NCBI GenBank assembly: GCA_003952965.2 | Contig: CM025854.1 | Location: forward strand, 2,311,835 to 2,375,834 | DNA from: Morella rubra | Taxonomy: Eukaryota; Streptophyta; Magnoliopsida; Fagales; Myricaceae | Direction of reading: 5' to 3' | DNA: 64,000 bases | Shown here: in pieces, positions 1-12,699 of the stretch | Layout: the number at the start of each line of letters is the position of its first letter | Position numbering within the stretch: position 1 is the first letter of the stretch | Program-made: the position numbers and the translations under genes | The notes under the pieces: model-generated | Told to the model about the DNA's origin: nothing | What the model saw: only the letters and a program-made list of their open reading frames with translations | Database searches by the model: none

Positions 1-942
1 ATGTAGTCTTGTTAAAAGTGACAAATCCAACAATTCATCAAGAGCTTTTCTGAGACCTTTTAGGCTGACTCCACTTTTGTTACATAGAAAGTTCTGTGCT
101 TATGGGCTGATCATTTCTGCTTTTTCTCAGCTTTGAAAATACATAGGAACTCATTCCATATCATTTCTGCTTATGAATGATGACATAGGAAAATATTAGG
201 GAGAGCTCTGCTTAGGCATGTGCCTATGACTTGAGGATTGGATGTTATGAGCTTGACACTTGTTGCTTTCCAGTGACAAATCTTGTCATCAAGAACTGAG
301 AAAAGGCATCTAAAGTGCTTATGGGCTGATCAGATGATAGGGCTTATTGACAAATGATGACTATGAGGATTGGGGATGTTATGAGCTTGGATGTTAAGGA
401 AAAGGCGAAGCTGGATGGCAAGCTGAGGCCTACTAGACTTTTCTGAGTGGTGATGATGGATATTTAGATGGGCGAATGACAGTCACAAAAATTCTTTGGT
501 TTTTAAGGTTTCAAAGGATAAGAGATGTAGCAATTTTGGCCGCACAGGGGGCTGTGAACAGTATTCATTAACAGTAAGAAAGACCGGGAAGGTAGATAGA
601 GAGAGAGAGAGAGAGAGAGGAGCACGCTAAAGCCTACATGTCTTATTACTCAAAACACCATATATTTCATCGGCCAATATCTCTGTTCTTTGATTTACAG
701 TTAATGAGACATACATATAAAACTATTTTCTTCGTTAATCTACAAAAACTGGGGTTCCTAATGTTACTAGTAAACAAGACCCTAATAAACCACTATATCT
801 TACTTTAGAAAACAAATTGGGATACACTGGGAATGCATGACATAAGTAGATCTGACACTTCCTCTTGCTTATTGATATTCTATAATAGGAGACAAAAAAT
901 TCTAAATGTGCGCTTGCTGACTTGAAGATGAAATTGGTGCAG
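1..942. other. Intron 4 of HEXO copy A (3' part), partly scrambled
   Basis: Matches intron 4 of copy B (22512-23453). From about 620 on, the two are nearly identical. Bases 1-600 contain repeated and shortened fragments: 'gtgcttatgggctgatca' and 'gaggattgg' each occur twice close together. That looks like a patchwork consensus rather than simple divergence. The acceptor is at 941-942. Confidence 0.6.
599..619. repeat. (GA)n microsatellite, copy A
   Basis: An uninterrupted GA run in intron 4. The matching place in copy B (about 23120-23131) has a shorter run, so the copies differ in repeat number. Confidence 0.85.
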
Positions 943-3900
943 ACACATCTCGACACTATCTCCCGTTGCAGGTGATAAAGAATGTTATCGACTCGATGGC
1001 CTATGCAAAGCTGGTATGGACTCCATAACTGGGTGCATGACAGTGTTAAGTTAAATATGCTAATCATAATGAAGAACACAAAACTAAATTTGTATCTGTT
1101 CCCGTGATGAAAATTTTATGCACTTCCACATCATAGCATAGTGGTGCAACTTTGCTTGGAGAGATAGTATAACTTAGATCGAGTTTCACTGTATTTTGTT
1201 TGAGAGCATATAGGGAACTACCATAAGCTTCACCCTGGTACTGTGGAATCCAAGCCATAGTCAATGTGAGAAGAAGCTTGCAAACTTGTCGGGTTAATGG
1301 ACTGTCTTGTTTGTCATCTACAATATTTCTCAGTAGTATTGTTGCCAACCTTGTGGTTTTTTTCCTTTAAACAGCTAGAAGAAGAGAGTAGATGACCCTC
1401 ATATGTGGAATGCAAGGGATGTGTCAGTGACTGTGGGTGAAAGAGAGGTTTCTTAGGGATCTCAGAAAATTCCTTGTTTTGTGAATCAGGCGCTGACTTT
1501 GTGGTCTGCTCCTATCAATGCAGAGATATGTAGAGAACATCCGTCCTAGAACAAATCTTCTTCATATAATGTAAATAGTTGTAGAAGTTTGGTGGATCTC
1601 CATTGGAGTTCTACTTTGCATACATTTGCCCCTTTCAATTCAACAAATTTGCCAAAATGACCTATGTGCTACAAGTTTTTTTCATTTTCATGCAGAACGT
1701 GATGCACTGGCACATTGTAGATACACAGTCTTTCCCTTTGGAGATACCTTCGTATCCAAAACTGTGGGATGGTGCATATTCAGTTTCAGAACGATATACA
1801 TTCGCCGATGCCGCAGAAATTGTCAGGTGAGTAATTTTCACATCTAGTTCACTCTCTGCACATTTACCATCTTCTTTGATTTTTTTTCTTCTGATACGTT
1901 GGTTGTTAATGTTTGCAGTTATGCCCAAAGACAAGGGATTAATGTATTGGCTGAAATTGATGTTCCAGGACATGCTCTCTCATGGTATGTATGACCTCTT
2001 TCCTTTCTCATTACAGTCTAAACCTGAGTTTGAAGTTGATTCCAATAGGCAAATATATTAATCATGACAAGTAATACTAGAGCATAGTGGCATTAATCAA
2101 ATGAACTTTTGAGCTCTCATCACTCCAAAGCGTTTAGGTAACTGGGAAAAGCATGTATTTTTTTTTTAATAATTGAAGAAGAATCAGCAAAAGCAGACCC
2201 TTTTTTTCTTCAAAAATTACGAGGGCTGGTTATTTTAGGTCATGAGTAGCGTTAGTGCGTTTTTGCTCTCACTTTCAAGTGTACTTAAGATGCATTTTGA
2301 GATCTTCACAAATTTGTAGCTGTTCTTATCTTTTCTTTTCTTCTATGTTCTTGGTTTCTTCTATACATGATGATCCCTTGAAGTTAATAGATGCATGCGT
2401 TTGTGATGACATTGCACTAAGTTGTCTTGGAGCTCATAGATTTTATCTTTAGGGGAATTGGCTATCCTTCTTTGTGGCCATCAAAGGATTGTCAGCAGCC
2501 ACTTGATGTCAGCAATGAATTCACCTTTAAAGTAATAGATGGGGTTCTCTCAGGTAATGTCACTCTTTCCTATGGAGAACATGGTACCGTTCTCCCCATA
2601 CTGAAATGGTACCATGGATATCTAAAAGCATAATTAATTTCTTAAATGTTCTGGTCAAAATAGAAAAGGAGACAACTTAATGGTTTTAAAATTTTTGCTT
2701 TTCAGATTTCAGTAAGGTTTTTAAGTTTAGATTCGTTCACTTGGGAGGTGATGAAGTTGATACAAGTAAGTTTGTTGATCATAAAAATATATTGTGTGTG
2801 TGTGTGTGTTTGTCATCTCTGTTTATTCCCATTCCTATTATTCTCTTCCCGTCCGTAATCTCCTTCTTTTATTCTCAAACAATTAGTTGTGATAGCAGAA
2901 CTGATTTGGCATTTATAGGAGTGCATCATAGTTCCCTTTTTTCCTTTTGTTGCTGCTTCTTTGTCTTCCTTTTTTGGGTGGCCAAGTAATGCAGGTACCT
3001 ATGTACTTATAGATACATGCTGGGTACCTGGGAAAATCCCGTAGGCCTGATCCCTTTGTTCTGAATTAAACTTGGGACCTCTGCTTTGTGGGGCATGGTA
3101 GTTTGCCAACTTTCTCAACCCCAATCAAGTTTTCAGTTGATGCTTTCATACGGCCAAGCTAGGAATTTCTATTGGTTTGGATGAACAGAAGAACTGTCTG
3201 GATACTGATCAGTGGTAAAAAGAATAGTACAATGGTGTCCTTGCCTCAAAGCTAAGACAAAACTAGATCATCAAGTCTCATTGGTGCAGGAGGCTTGCTG
3301 TTAGAATGAAAATTGGATGTCTTAGAAACTTGATGTTTGATAATTTTTTGCATGCCATTCTTTCTCCTTTAATCAACTATCACTTCTTAGGTTTCTCTCC
3401 ATCAGAAAGAATGTCCTCACTGAAAATACTTTCTTGTCAATGTGAGTCATCAAGGTCTAATTATTAATGCTTTTGCAAGTAGCATCATAGGTTTGTGATT
3501 ACTGTTCTCATATTTCCCTTTTTTATGCAATAATCTTGTAGCTTTAATGCTGAACCTTAAGCACGAGGATCTTTGTAACTTATTCAGAGGGCACCTAGAT
3601 CTTCTACGAAGTCTGATAGTTACTTTATTCCAGTTTCTTGAGGGTCTGGACCATGTCCTTTTTGAGAAATGACAATGGACCTGTATTTTGAGAAATCTTC
3701 AGCTACTTAAGAATCCATGTTTATAAGTTATCTTGAATTGAAAAAGAAATATTTATTGGTCTTTTGATGCACAAATGCTGCTTAATGGTTGTAGAGGATA
3801 CTCTGCCACTTAAGCTTTCAGCTTTTGTCAAGCTGGACGTACATTCGTGATGATGCTGATCATACACTAATGATGGCATTGCTTTGGCGTTATCTTGTTC

Positions 3901-6900
3901 TTTTTTTTTTTTTTTTATTACTCTGTTTCCTTCATCCAGGATGCCTAACATCTTGACATAATGCTTGATTAAGATATCCATTTTCCAAAAGATTTCTCAT
4001 CAGAAAGTATAGAGTATCTGGAATTCCGTAATTCTGTCGAGTCTGTCATACAACTTCTCTTTGTGGAGGTAAAAGGTTTCGAACAGCTGTCTTGATATAA
4101 GGTTAACTCATATAGCTAAATGTGGGTGTACGTAACACCTCTAAGTAGAGATTAGCTTATGGAAGATGCATATTTTGCAATACTTCTATTCTCTCATAAT
4201 GATATGCTCCTAAGTAAACAAAGTCCATTGTTTCTCCATTTTGTGTTGTTAGACTCAGATGTTGCTTGCATTTGTTTAAAGTGATTTTATAATACATCTG
4301 GATCATTACCTTATATGTTTGTTGTCTTTATTATGTGACTTTGGATATTGTTTTAAGTTTGATGTTTAATGATGATTATTTAATGACACCGCCTTACATT
4401 TTTAATTTCAGGTTGTTGGACAGTGACTCCTCATGTAAAAAAGTGGTACCAATCTTAGTCTCTTACTTATTCCTGTATCTCCAGTAAACTATTCTAGTTG
4501 GAGGAAATTGATTACCCAAGTGCAGGAAGTTCCTGTATAGTTCACTCATATTTTCACACTTACCGTAAAGAATGTGATCCTAATTCATACTAGAAACTTT
4601 AAACGCTAAGAAAGGGATTCGTTGTGATAATTTTCTTTCTAAATCAAGTTGTAAGGATTGGGGAATCCTTAAATTGCCACATGGCTTGCAAATTTTGGCT
4701 GGCCAGTGTGATATGCTAGAAAGGCCAAGATTCAGCTCTCCATTTTTTTGCCTCTGGTATACCTACAGTTTGCTTGATATTTGAGTCATATCGGCATTGT
4801 AAGTGGTTGACTCAGAAGCGCGGATTCAAAATAGTCACTTTACGTGTTTGTTATATGTATCCGTCAGTGATTCTTACTGAATATGCATGGGTTCACGGGA
4901 TTGTTATTAACTTTTCACGGATATGGCTTGGACATGGTTGAACGTCGCTAGGATACGACATGGATACCTCTGGGGGTAAAATTTCTTAAGAAAAATGAGC
5001 TTTAAGCTTAAGTGCAAGATTGTTGGACCATGTGTTTGTTAGTAATAGCTTCTAAACTAGTTCTACAATCAATTTGTATCTTTTGTGCTTAGAAAAGAAA
5101 ATTTATATCTTTTGTGGCTCCTGGTAATTGTTCATTATCTTTTAACCTAAAAACTAGCATAATATATTTAAGATATTTTTTGATTAATAACCCCTCAAGG
5201 CTATCATGTCAGATTTTCAAGAAGTGTTCTAGGATCTTTGCATCCTATAAATGGTTAATTTGGATGTGACCGCTCACATATGTGATATAGATGATATCCG
5301 CTCTGGCATGAACTATTTTCTAGAAAGTGCCACTTAACCTAATTTGTACAACTTGGTGATTTTATTCCACATGTATTAATACGTTATATTTCGCTGCAAC
5401 ATCATTTAGTACTTGGTTTACATAAACATGCTTAACCATCTTGGTCAGTCTCCTTTTATATGGGTTTTTGCACCAACCACCGGAAGCCTTTTCTGCAATG
5501 GCCCATCCACTGGGGTTACTCAACAGCATACAACTCTTCTCTCTAAAACTCTTCATGCTGGAGCTACCATTAGAAGGAAGTTTTAATATGTTAAATTTTG
5601 ATTTCCATGTTTTCTGAACTTACACTATTTTCAGCTTATTTTCTCAACCACTTGTTTGGAAAATCTATGTGGCGGTAAACATTTATTAGTCCAGAAACAT
5701 TCAGGAGATAGCCGATGACATTTGTGCCTACTCTCGTGTGCAGGTTAACTAAGCATCGTCTAAATGAATCTCAAGCTTATGAATATTTCGTATTGCGTGC
5801 GCAGAACATAGCTTTGTCTCATGGATATGAAATTGTTAACTGGTATGAATCCTATGCAGTGGGTTAAACTGGTAGTTTTGTTTTTGTTTTTTTTTTTTCC
5901 CTCTTGGTAATCCTTGAAAAATTTCAGGGAAGAGACTTTTAACAATTTTGGCAATAAGTTGAGCAGAAAGACTGTGGTACACAACTGGTATGTCCTACGT
6001 GTGATGAGTTGAAGTAGGAGGTCCCGCATTATCTACTTCTTTGGATGGATATTGCATCATTTTCATATTCCCATTTTCCATTCTTAAAACTTCAAAGAGT
6101 GTTGGTCTTGAATGTCTTCCCTGCATAATTAAATGCAAGCATCATGATTGCGAATCTATCCGATTCATATATCAAAACGTTAAGAGAAATATTGGTAAAG
6201 TAATTTCCCGTAAACATTAAGGAATAAGCATAACACATACTGGTTAGCATGATTAATATTTTGGCTTCACACAATGTATAAGAACTATCAACGTCGCCTT
6301 TTTTATGATATAGCTAAGTAGTTTTGTTAAGAAAGATAGACAAGTTGGGCCTTTCCACCTAATACGTCAACATTTTGGGTTAAATAGTTTTAGAAATTTC
6401 ACAAGTGAAATGCAAAATATACCTGGGTCTTTGGGCTTGAGTGCATTTAGTTAGACGGGTTGATGTATGAATTCCTGGGGTGCAAACAAATAATGCCTGT
6501 TTCATCTTGTACCGATCACATTACATATATGCATGTGTATGTACCTACGAATGCACGCATCATGTACTTATTTGACTAGAACTTAGAGAATCAAATCATT
6601 TTCCCTAGAAATGCTTATTTTTCCAAGCTGCTCAAAACATTTTCTGCCCTTACGGAATGTTGAAAACTCTTAAACAAACTTTGCTAGATAGACACTCATA
6701 CATCTTGGAAAAATATTGGCCCTCGAAGCAATTCTGTGTGATTAGATACGGAGAGGGTATTTTTGAAGTTTCAACCTAGTTCCTATGCAATTATTGAAAA
6801 GAGAACTTTAGCTTTAAGCTGATCCATCCAATAAATATCTTGATTGGAAGAAAATCCCCAATTCTTAGTACAATTTGATGCTAAACTATAGCTATCTATT

Positions 6901-8480
6901 GGTTCCTCTCTCTCTCTCTCTCCTTGGGTATCTGAGCAAATAGAACCGTTAAATCAGTAAAATCTATCAATTCCTTGAAAATCAAAATGTTTTCAAGGGT
7001 CACTGCTATGGTCGTATAACCAGGAAACAAAATGTTTCTGAAAGATTCAAACCAGTATCCACGAAGTGTCACTATTTTAGGACTTTGTTTCTTAGAACTG
7101 AAGGGGTACTGGATACTGTGGTGATTGAAGTCTCACTCTCTCAAGACATCTCTGGATAACCATGAGACAGGTGGCAGTAGTTACAGTGGCAGACTTTCGG
7201 TAATAAGCTGGGAATACCTGTAAGCCGATATTCTCATCTAATATCCAAAAAGCTCTGTCAATTCAATGCTTCATACTGTAAGAAGCAGAAGTAATGTTTG
7301 TTTATGACTACTGTCCTGCTCCATTTCCAGCTACTTCGAACTTATGGTTCCCTAGAGCAAATTCTTTTCACAAGGCTTTTTCTGTCTTCATATGCTATCA
7401 GTGTGTTCTACTTGTTTTGAGATTTCTGGTGGGGTTGATGAATGTCCGAGACTGGCAGGATTGGAGGTGGTGTTGCTGCGAAGGTCGTCGCAGCTGGATT
7501 AAGGTGCATTGTAAGCAACCAGGACAAGTGGTATTTGGATCACTTAGATACCACATGGGACCAGTTCTATATGAACGAACCACTCACAAATATCACAAAC
7601 CCGAAGCAACAGAAATTAGTTCTTGGGGGTGAGGTGTGCATGTGGGGTGAACATATTGACGGGTCAGATATTGAACAAACCATATGGCCACGTGCTGCAG
7701 CAGCTGCAGGTATATAGATAGAGCGTTTTGAATCTTAACTTCTTCATTCTCCAAGGAAATATGTTTTATCATTCTGTTCTTCTGCATCATTGTACCTGAT
7801 CGTATCCAATTTCCGTCAGAGATCTATCTGAAGCAAGTATCGCTATGTTGTATAGCCTTGATCTGTCCTATTTGTAGGACGCTGGCGCAAATTGACATTC
7901 CAAGGTGAAGCGAAGCCTCACCCATGCCTGGGTTACAGAACACACCTTAGTTTCGGTACTTGCTTTGATATGATCCATCAGCAGCTATGCCTGGACGATG
8001 GGGACTTGGTTGCTACTAATTCTAGTCATTTTTGGTTGGACCAATTAAATCTTCACTTAGAAAAAAAAATTCTCCAGACTAATAAACCTGTGTCAGTCAT
8101 AAACATCCTACCTCATTCCTTAGCCCGTAAGGAACCTTATCGAGAGTTAAAGACAAGCAATAGCTACTCGTATCTGAAAACTGCTGTACTTTTTGTGCTT
8201 TCAGAATTTTGGCAGCTGCGAAAGTGACATGCTGCGTAATTGTTATGCTAGCAATTTTTATTAAACTCTTGGCTAACATCTGCTTTCGCTGTTATGTCCC
8301 TTTCCAAACGAAGAGCGGCTATGGACACCTTATGACAAGCTGGCTAAGGATCCAAGACAAGTTACTGGAAGGTTAGCACATTTCAGATGTTTACTGAATC
8401 AAAGAGGAGTTGCAGCTGCTCCTGTAGCTGGACCAGGTAGAGTTGCTCCCATAGAGCCGGACTCCTGCTATAGTCAATAG
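943..8480 (+). CDS. HEXO3: Beta-N-acetylhexosaminidase (GH20), copy A, exons 5-14; start off window
   Basis: GH20 enzyme that removes terminal beta-linked GlcNAc or GalNAc. In Arabidopsis HEXO3 trims N-glycans to paucimannosidic forms in the apoplast or at the plasma membrane. Exons read from GT-AG sites with matching phases: 943-1013, 1696-1826, 1919-1984, 2453-2553, 2706-2765, 4412-4445, 5744-5842, 5928-5987, 7459-7709, 8314-8480 (stop TAG 8478-8480). With exons 1-4 of the second copy the sum is 1,584 bp, or 527 residues, close to the family length of about 535. Visible motifs are LLIDTSRHYLP, HWHIVDTQSFP, AEIDVPGHA, the catalytic Asp-Glu in HLGGDEV (exon 9), GGEVCMWGE and the WPRAAAAAERLW block. 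The C-terminus ends in SCYSQ, as in the family. Similarity is greater to HEXO3 than to HEXO1. No internal stop or frameshift was seen in exons 5-14. Confidence 0.88.
2766..4411. other. HEXO-A intron 9
   Basis: A 1.6-kb T-rich intron between exons 9 and 10, with donor GTAAGT and acceptor TTTCAG. I see no other gene in it. The counterpart in copy B follows it to about 26145 and then breaks up. Confidence 0.7.
2793..2809. repeat. (TG)n microsatellite in HEXO-A intron 9
   Basis: A short TG run just after exon 9. Copy B has the same run at 25304-25320. Confidence 0.8.
5988..7458. other. HEXO-A intron 12
   Basis: A 1.5-kb intron between exons 12 and 13, with no recognisable gene. It contains a (TC)n run at 6906-6922 that is longer in copy B (28424-28447). 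Confidence 0.7.
6906..6922. repeat. (TC)n microsatellite, copy A
   Basis: A short TC run in intron 12. The copy B allele is about 7 bp longer. Confidence 0.8.
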
Positions 8481-8507
8481 TAAGACGGCATGCCTCTTAT
8501 TATTTAG

Positions 8508-8513
8508 AATAAA
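8508..8513 (+). promoter_or_regulatory. Candidate poly(A) signal of HEXO-A
   Basis: AATAAA 28 nt after the stop codon of HEXO-A. It is conserved in copy B at 30016-30021. Plant poly(A) signals are loose, so this is only a candidate. Confidence 0.4.
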
Positions 8514-8822
8514 AAAGCTCCTGAGTACATCTGGTAGTATTTATTGTTATTCGCCCTGAAACAAATCTATTATTCATTGTAAGGTGGTAAATCCATTATT
8601 CATTGAAAGGTGGTGCTTCTTTTGCTTTGACATGTACAGCCCCCAAAATGCGCCTTAACCTTCCAAATCGATGCTTCTTGAAATTCCCATACCAATGTGG
8701 TCTTTAAGAGTTTAACTATTAATTAATTGAAAACATGTACTGCAAGAAAGCTTTAACTCAGGCAAGCAGGAAAAAGGATGTACAGTGAAGTAAGATCTGG
8801 TGCTCTAAAGATTGAAAGGGTT

Positions 8823-9052
8823 AACCCCCCGGGTAGCTCAAGTGGCATGCAGCGGGCCCTTAAGACTGTGGGTTAGGCATACAGTAAGAGGTTCAAACCA
8901 CCACTTGCGCAGAAAATTAATGACTTAAATGAGAGATTAGTCAGTCTTTCTAGAATTTACCGTAGTGTTGAAGTTAATTCATGCAGATACTGGGCTAGAT
9001 GTATTCGAACTCGCTTCATGTGAATAGGTATTCGAATTTCTCTAGTTACACG
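8823..9052 (+). mobile_element. tRNA-derived SINE with target-site duplication, copy A
   Basis: About 230 bp between the two convergent genes. Near the 5' end 'TAGCTCAAGTGG' resembles a Pol III A box, and about 50 bp later 'GGTTCAAACC' resembles a B box. The element ends in an A-run. It is flanked by similar direct repeats: AAGATTGAAAGGGTT before it (8808-8822) and AAGATTGAAGGGTT after it (9057-9070). This is typical of a SINE inserted by LINE machinery. The family was not identified. Confidence 0.62.
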
Positions 9053-9435
9053 AAAAAAGATTGAAGGGTTTGATAAAAATAATGAAAAAATAAAAAAAAT
9101 TGAGCAGTGTCTAACTCATTAGTAATGTCCAGGGTTCAAAATTTCAAATACCTTAGACACCTAATCGAGCAAAGCAAAAACTGAGCAAGAATAATCCAGT
9201 GCTGTTTTGGTGCAAACTCTTAATCAGTATTCACAGAAATCTAGATTCAAAACTTCAAGGAAAAAAATGTCTAGGAATTGGTGAGAACAACGGCCAGTTA
9301 TCTATGGAATGAAGCGAATGTTTATAAATCTCTCGTGAATGAGCATAACAAGATATCTTTGTACACACACAAAAGCTATCTGCAGAAAAAAAATCAGGTG
9401 CAGTATGATACAAAAATCTAACTGCAAATAAATTA

Positions 9436-11515
9436 TCATGGTTTCCAAGGAGGTGGGGGAGGTGGGTTTTGTGGATAGAGTGGTGGAACCGCTGAAAATA
9501 TGGTGTTGATGTCAATGCCATGGCCAGCCGTGCTCGACAGGGATACAAGTGCAGCAACTAGTCCAGCATTTCCGGCCATGGTTGGTTCGGTGAAATTAGG
9601 GCTGGTGCGCACGTCATGGTACTGATCGTTCTGGTCAGGCCCTCCAACCATGGCTCCTATGATGTTGTTAGGGTTGGGATTCTTGCTGTCATGCCACTCC
9701 CATCCTCCTTTGCAGGTATAATATTTGTTGTCGTTGGGCGTAGAAGCACCCCGGTGATGGACATGTCTAGGGTACCTGCTGCCATATCCCACCACGTAGC
9801 TCATGTTCATCGGGTTTTTACCTAGGATATAGTCCATCTGTAGAAAAGCAACACGAAAAAACCATGCTAACTTACGATTAGGCAATTCTAGTTGCAGCGC
9901 TTATATGCAGATTAGAAGAAGAAAAAAACAAAAAAACTATGCAGACATGCGAGAGTAGATGTCAGATTGAGTGAAGAGGAGGACAGAGCGGGAGGAAGAC
10001 GGCACCTGGGAGGAGGCAAAACTTCGAAGAACATCTGCTGAAACATAATTGGTGCCGCAGTACCATCCTGGAACACCGGTGGCATTCATATAATCAACAA
10101 ACAAAGATGCCAAGAAAGCTGTATTAGCCACATACTGCAGAGGCTGTGGCTGCCCAAGATTCGCCCTGATCATTCCCCCTGCCAAGTTTTCAGTTCTCGC
10201 ATTAGAGTTCATCATTCAGACAAAGTTTGAAATAAGTAAGTCCTACTTTCTTTAAATTCTCTAGACACAAATGATCAATAGATACCTGAAGTTCTAAATT
10301 AGCATTCGAAAATCAAAGAACATACCACGAGTCCAGTTGAAGACATGGTAGGTCTTAAGATAAGAGCACATGTTTAGACCAGTCACGTTATGATACATCT
10401 GCAACATGTCTTCATAAGGGTAGCCAGGGTTCAAGAATATCCGGAGCCTTGTTAACAAAAGCATGGCTGCTGGTAACTTGTTATCCCAACTCAGCACACT
10501 CGTGGTTGGCTTCATGTAAAATGCTTTGGCATTCCTAGGGATCCCTGGGTTAGTTGCCAGCGAGAGATAGCTAATGTTTCCGGTGGCATAGAACAACCAT
10601 GCGCCACCCCACATGTACTCGTCGTAATAACCGGTGGAGTTATAGTAAGGAGCAATGTAAGGATTGCCTCGACTATATCTATTCCGTCTTCCGGGGTCCC
10701 TCGCGAAGGCAAACACTGTTTTGGCTCCTTTGATAAGCGTCTTCGAGTAGTCAACATTGTCCTGGAAAACAATGGAGGCTGCAGCAAAGGCTGCTGCCAT
10801 TTCCCCGGCAAGGTCGGGTCCTGTAGAGCAAGATTGTGTGATCCGTGGGTAGTCCATGTCTTCTGGCTTCTGCCAGCAGGTGTAATCATCTGGTGTTACT
10901 GATCCATTAAGATGTCCACCAACCTAGCCAGACAAAGTCATGTTACATTAATTCTCTTGCGCCATCAAAATAACTATTCGAATCGAATCAAGATTCAATT
11001 TTCTGCTCGAATTCTTCAATTGTCGCAACACAATAAGCAATAACCGTAGGAGCCTAGATCGTGATGATAATATTTAATAGTGTAAGGTACACATATTGTG
11101 TTTATCTGATCTCTCCAAATTGTATCATGTAATTCGTGTATGAAATTATAGAGTATCCTAATCAATCCGAATAAAAAAAAAAAGTTTATGAGAAATCTCA
11201 TCACCTGGCAATAGATCTTATCAATTTTGGTGGCGGAGGAATTGAAGGTTAGGAGCAAATAATCAGTGCCCCACTTAATGAGGTCCCGAACATGGTTGTA
11301 CTCGCCAATGTTCTCATATTTGTACCTGTATTCAATCACACTCCAGCTTAGCATTGTCATGGCAAAAGCCATTGGGAAGTGATACTTCACATTGACTCCA
11401 GAATCATAGTACCCTCCAACAAGCCCTTCTTTAACGGTGGCATCATTCAGCCCATCTGTTAGTCCTGAATTCCCTCTCCAGCCGATGCTGTACTGACTTT
11501 TAGGCAATTTCCCAG
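9436..11515 (-). CDS. KOR2: KORRIGAN-type endo-beta-1,4-glucanase (GH9), copy A; N-terminal exon not found
   Basis: GH9 class A glucanase; the family is membrane anchored and acts in cellulose synthesis at the plasma membrane and trafficking compartments. Exons on the - strand in coding order: 11515-11205, 10923-10326, 10178-10006, 9837-9436 (stop TGA complement at 9436-9438). Phases agree at each junction, giving about 494 codons. Motifs include [57 protein letters not shown] and [16 protein letters not shown], with a proline-rich end PPPPPPWKP like that of KOR2. The usual DAGD box reads DSGV (11394-11405), so the expected catalytic base Asp is absent, while the later His, Asp and Glu signatures are kept. 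The exon for the cytosolic tail and transmembrane anchor was not found upstream, so the model is 5'-partial. It converges with HEXO-A (955 bp between stops). Confidence 0.87.
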
Positions 11516-12666
11516 CTGCATGCAGCGAATTCATACCCGATGTGATTAATTAAAACATATTCACTTATACCATTGGTTTAAGGGAGATAAGATCGTAGAG
11601 TATATCTAATTAATCAACCTAATAATTTAGCTTTGAAATAAAATATACGTTGATACCAATATATAATTCATGGAATTGAAAGTTGGAATAACTGTAATAT
11701 GTTAAAATACACGGGCCAATTAGCAAACTGCAATAGAATATGAAGGAACCTAGCTACTACCTAGAAACTAAGAACCCCAGGAATTCCACTCCCAGTAGCC
11801 AACTGGAGCAGCGGAATTTGCCAGAACACTTTGAAAAATAGTGGCTAGTGACGATTCCGGGACCCACACGGTTTTAGAATTCTATTTGTCTATTTCCCTC
11901 CACCTGTCATTATGTCAAGCCTGCAGGTTTGAAATTACCAACCTCTCGATCGTTTTCATTTTTCTGTTTGCTTCTTGTTAATTTAATTAGGATAGTCTTT
12001 AATTAAAAGCCACTTATCATTAGGGATCAAGATCCTTGTCTGAATTATACAATACAATTTAGAAAAATAAACAAACATGTAACCTATTGTAAGATTCATG
12101 ATTTCAAAAATATTACACAAGTAAATATAAGTAATATTAAATGGTGTAAAGTCTACTTCATGTTATGTCTATCTATCTTCAAATTACACTATATAATTCA
12201 TAAAAAAATTACAGAGAATCTCAATTACTTCACTAAGACTCTGAGAGTGAAGTGGGTTATTAATTTAAGATGGTATAAGAAAGTCAATCTAAGGAGTTTG
12301 AACCTGCCCAATTCCCTACGTATGCGCCAAAGCTCAGGTAAAAAAAAAAAAGGTTTCAGAAAAAAAAAAAAAAAATAACACGGCATGTTGAAAGCCAAGG
12401 GCTTCATAAAAAATATCCAAATTGGTAGAGGATATATGGACAAATTGAAGAATGTTAGATTGCCGACCCTAATCAATCAAGATCCAAGTTCAGTCCTATA
12501 TCCTGTGGATGAAAGGCATATATATATATTGATGAAATCCAGGGAAATTTCCTTAATCTAGCCCTCCAAAATTCCTACGGATGAAATACTGTAGATGTGA
12601 CATGTATATATCTATGGATAGCAATAAATAGCAGATTACTTGAAATGCACGTCGGAAGTCCTCACC

Positions 12667-12675
12667 AATAAATAG
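12667..12675 (+). promoter_or_regulatory. Candidate TATA box for HEXO-B
   Basis: AATAAATAG just upstream of a GA-rich stretch that looks like a transcribed leader. The position is plausible for a leader starting near 12700. The same sequence occurs in copy B near 34340. Weak evidence. Confidence 0.28.
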
Positions 12676-12699
12676 CAGGGAAGGAGAGCCGAATGTGAA

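Larger units (their letters stand above)
8481..9435. other. Intergenic region between convergent HEXO-A and GH9-A
   Basis: Holds the 3' ends of both genes and the SINE. No further coding signal was seen. Confidence 0.7.

Noticed and set aside
735..1348. Reverse-strand open frames in HEXO intron 4
   Set aside because: They overlap exon 5 antisense and recur unchanged in copy B only because the DNA is duplicated; no domain seen.
7294..7632. 112-codon open frame on the + strand
   Set aside because: Out of frame with HEXO exon 13, which explains the coding signal.
7892..8227. Open frame inside HEXO intron 13
   Set aside because: Lies between a good donor and acceptor and matches no HEXO residues. 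Copy B has a 16-bp difference that breaks it, so it is not conserved as coding.
943..8480. Assignment to HEXO1 or HEXO2
   Set aside because: The N-terminal half and the KOR2 neighbour fit HEXO3 better; HEXO1 as I recall it differs in the regions before the DTSRHYLP motif.
11790..11900. Possible GH9 N-terminal exon on the - strand (SSLATIFQ-like)
   Set aside because: Weak donor, no resemblance to the family's FFNAQ block and no membrane segment before it.
12225..12476. Reverse-strand 83-codon frame rich in Phe
   Set aside because: Produced by homopolymer A runs; not the missing GH9 anchor exon.
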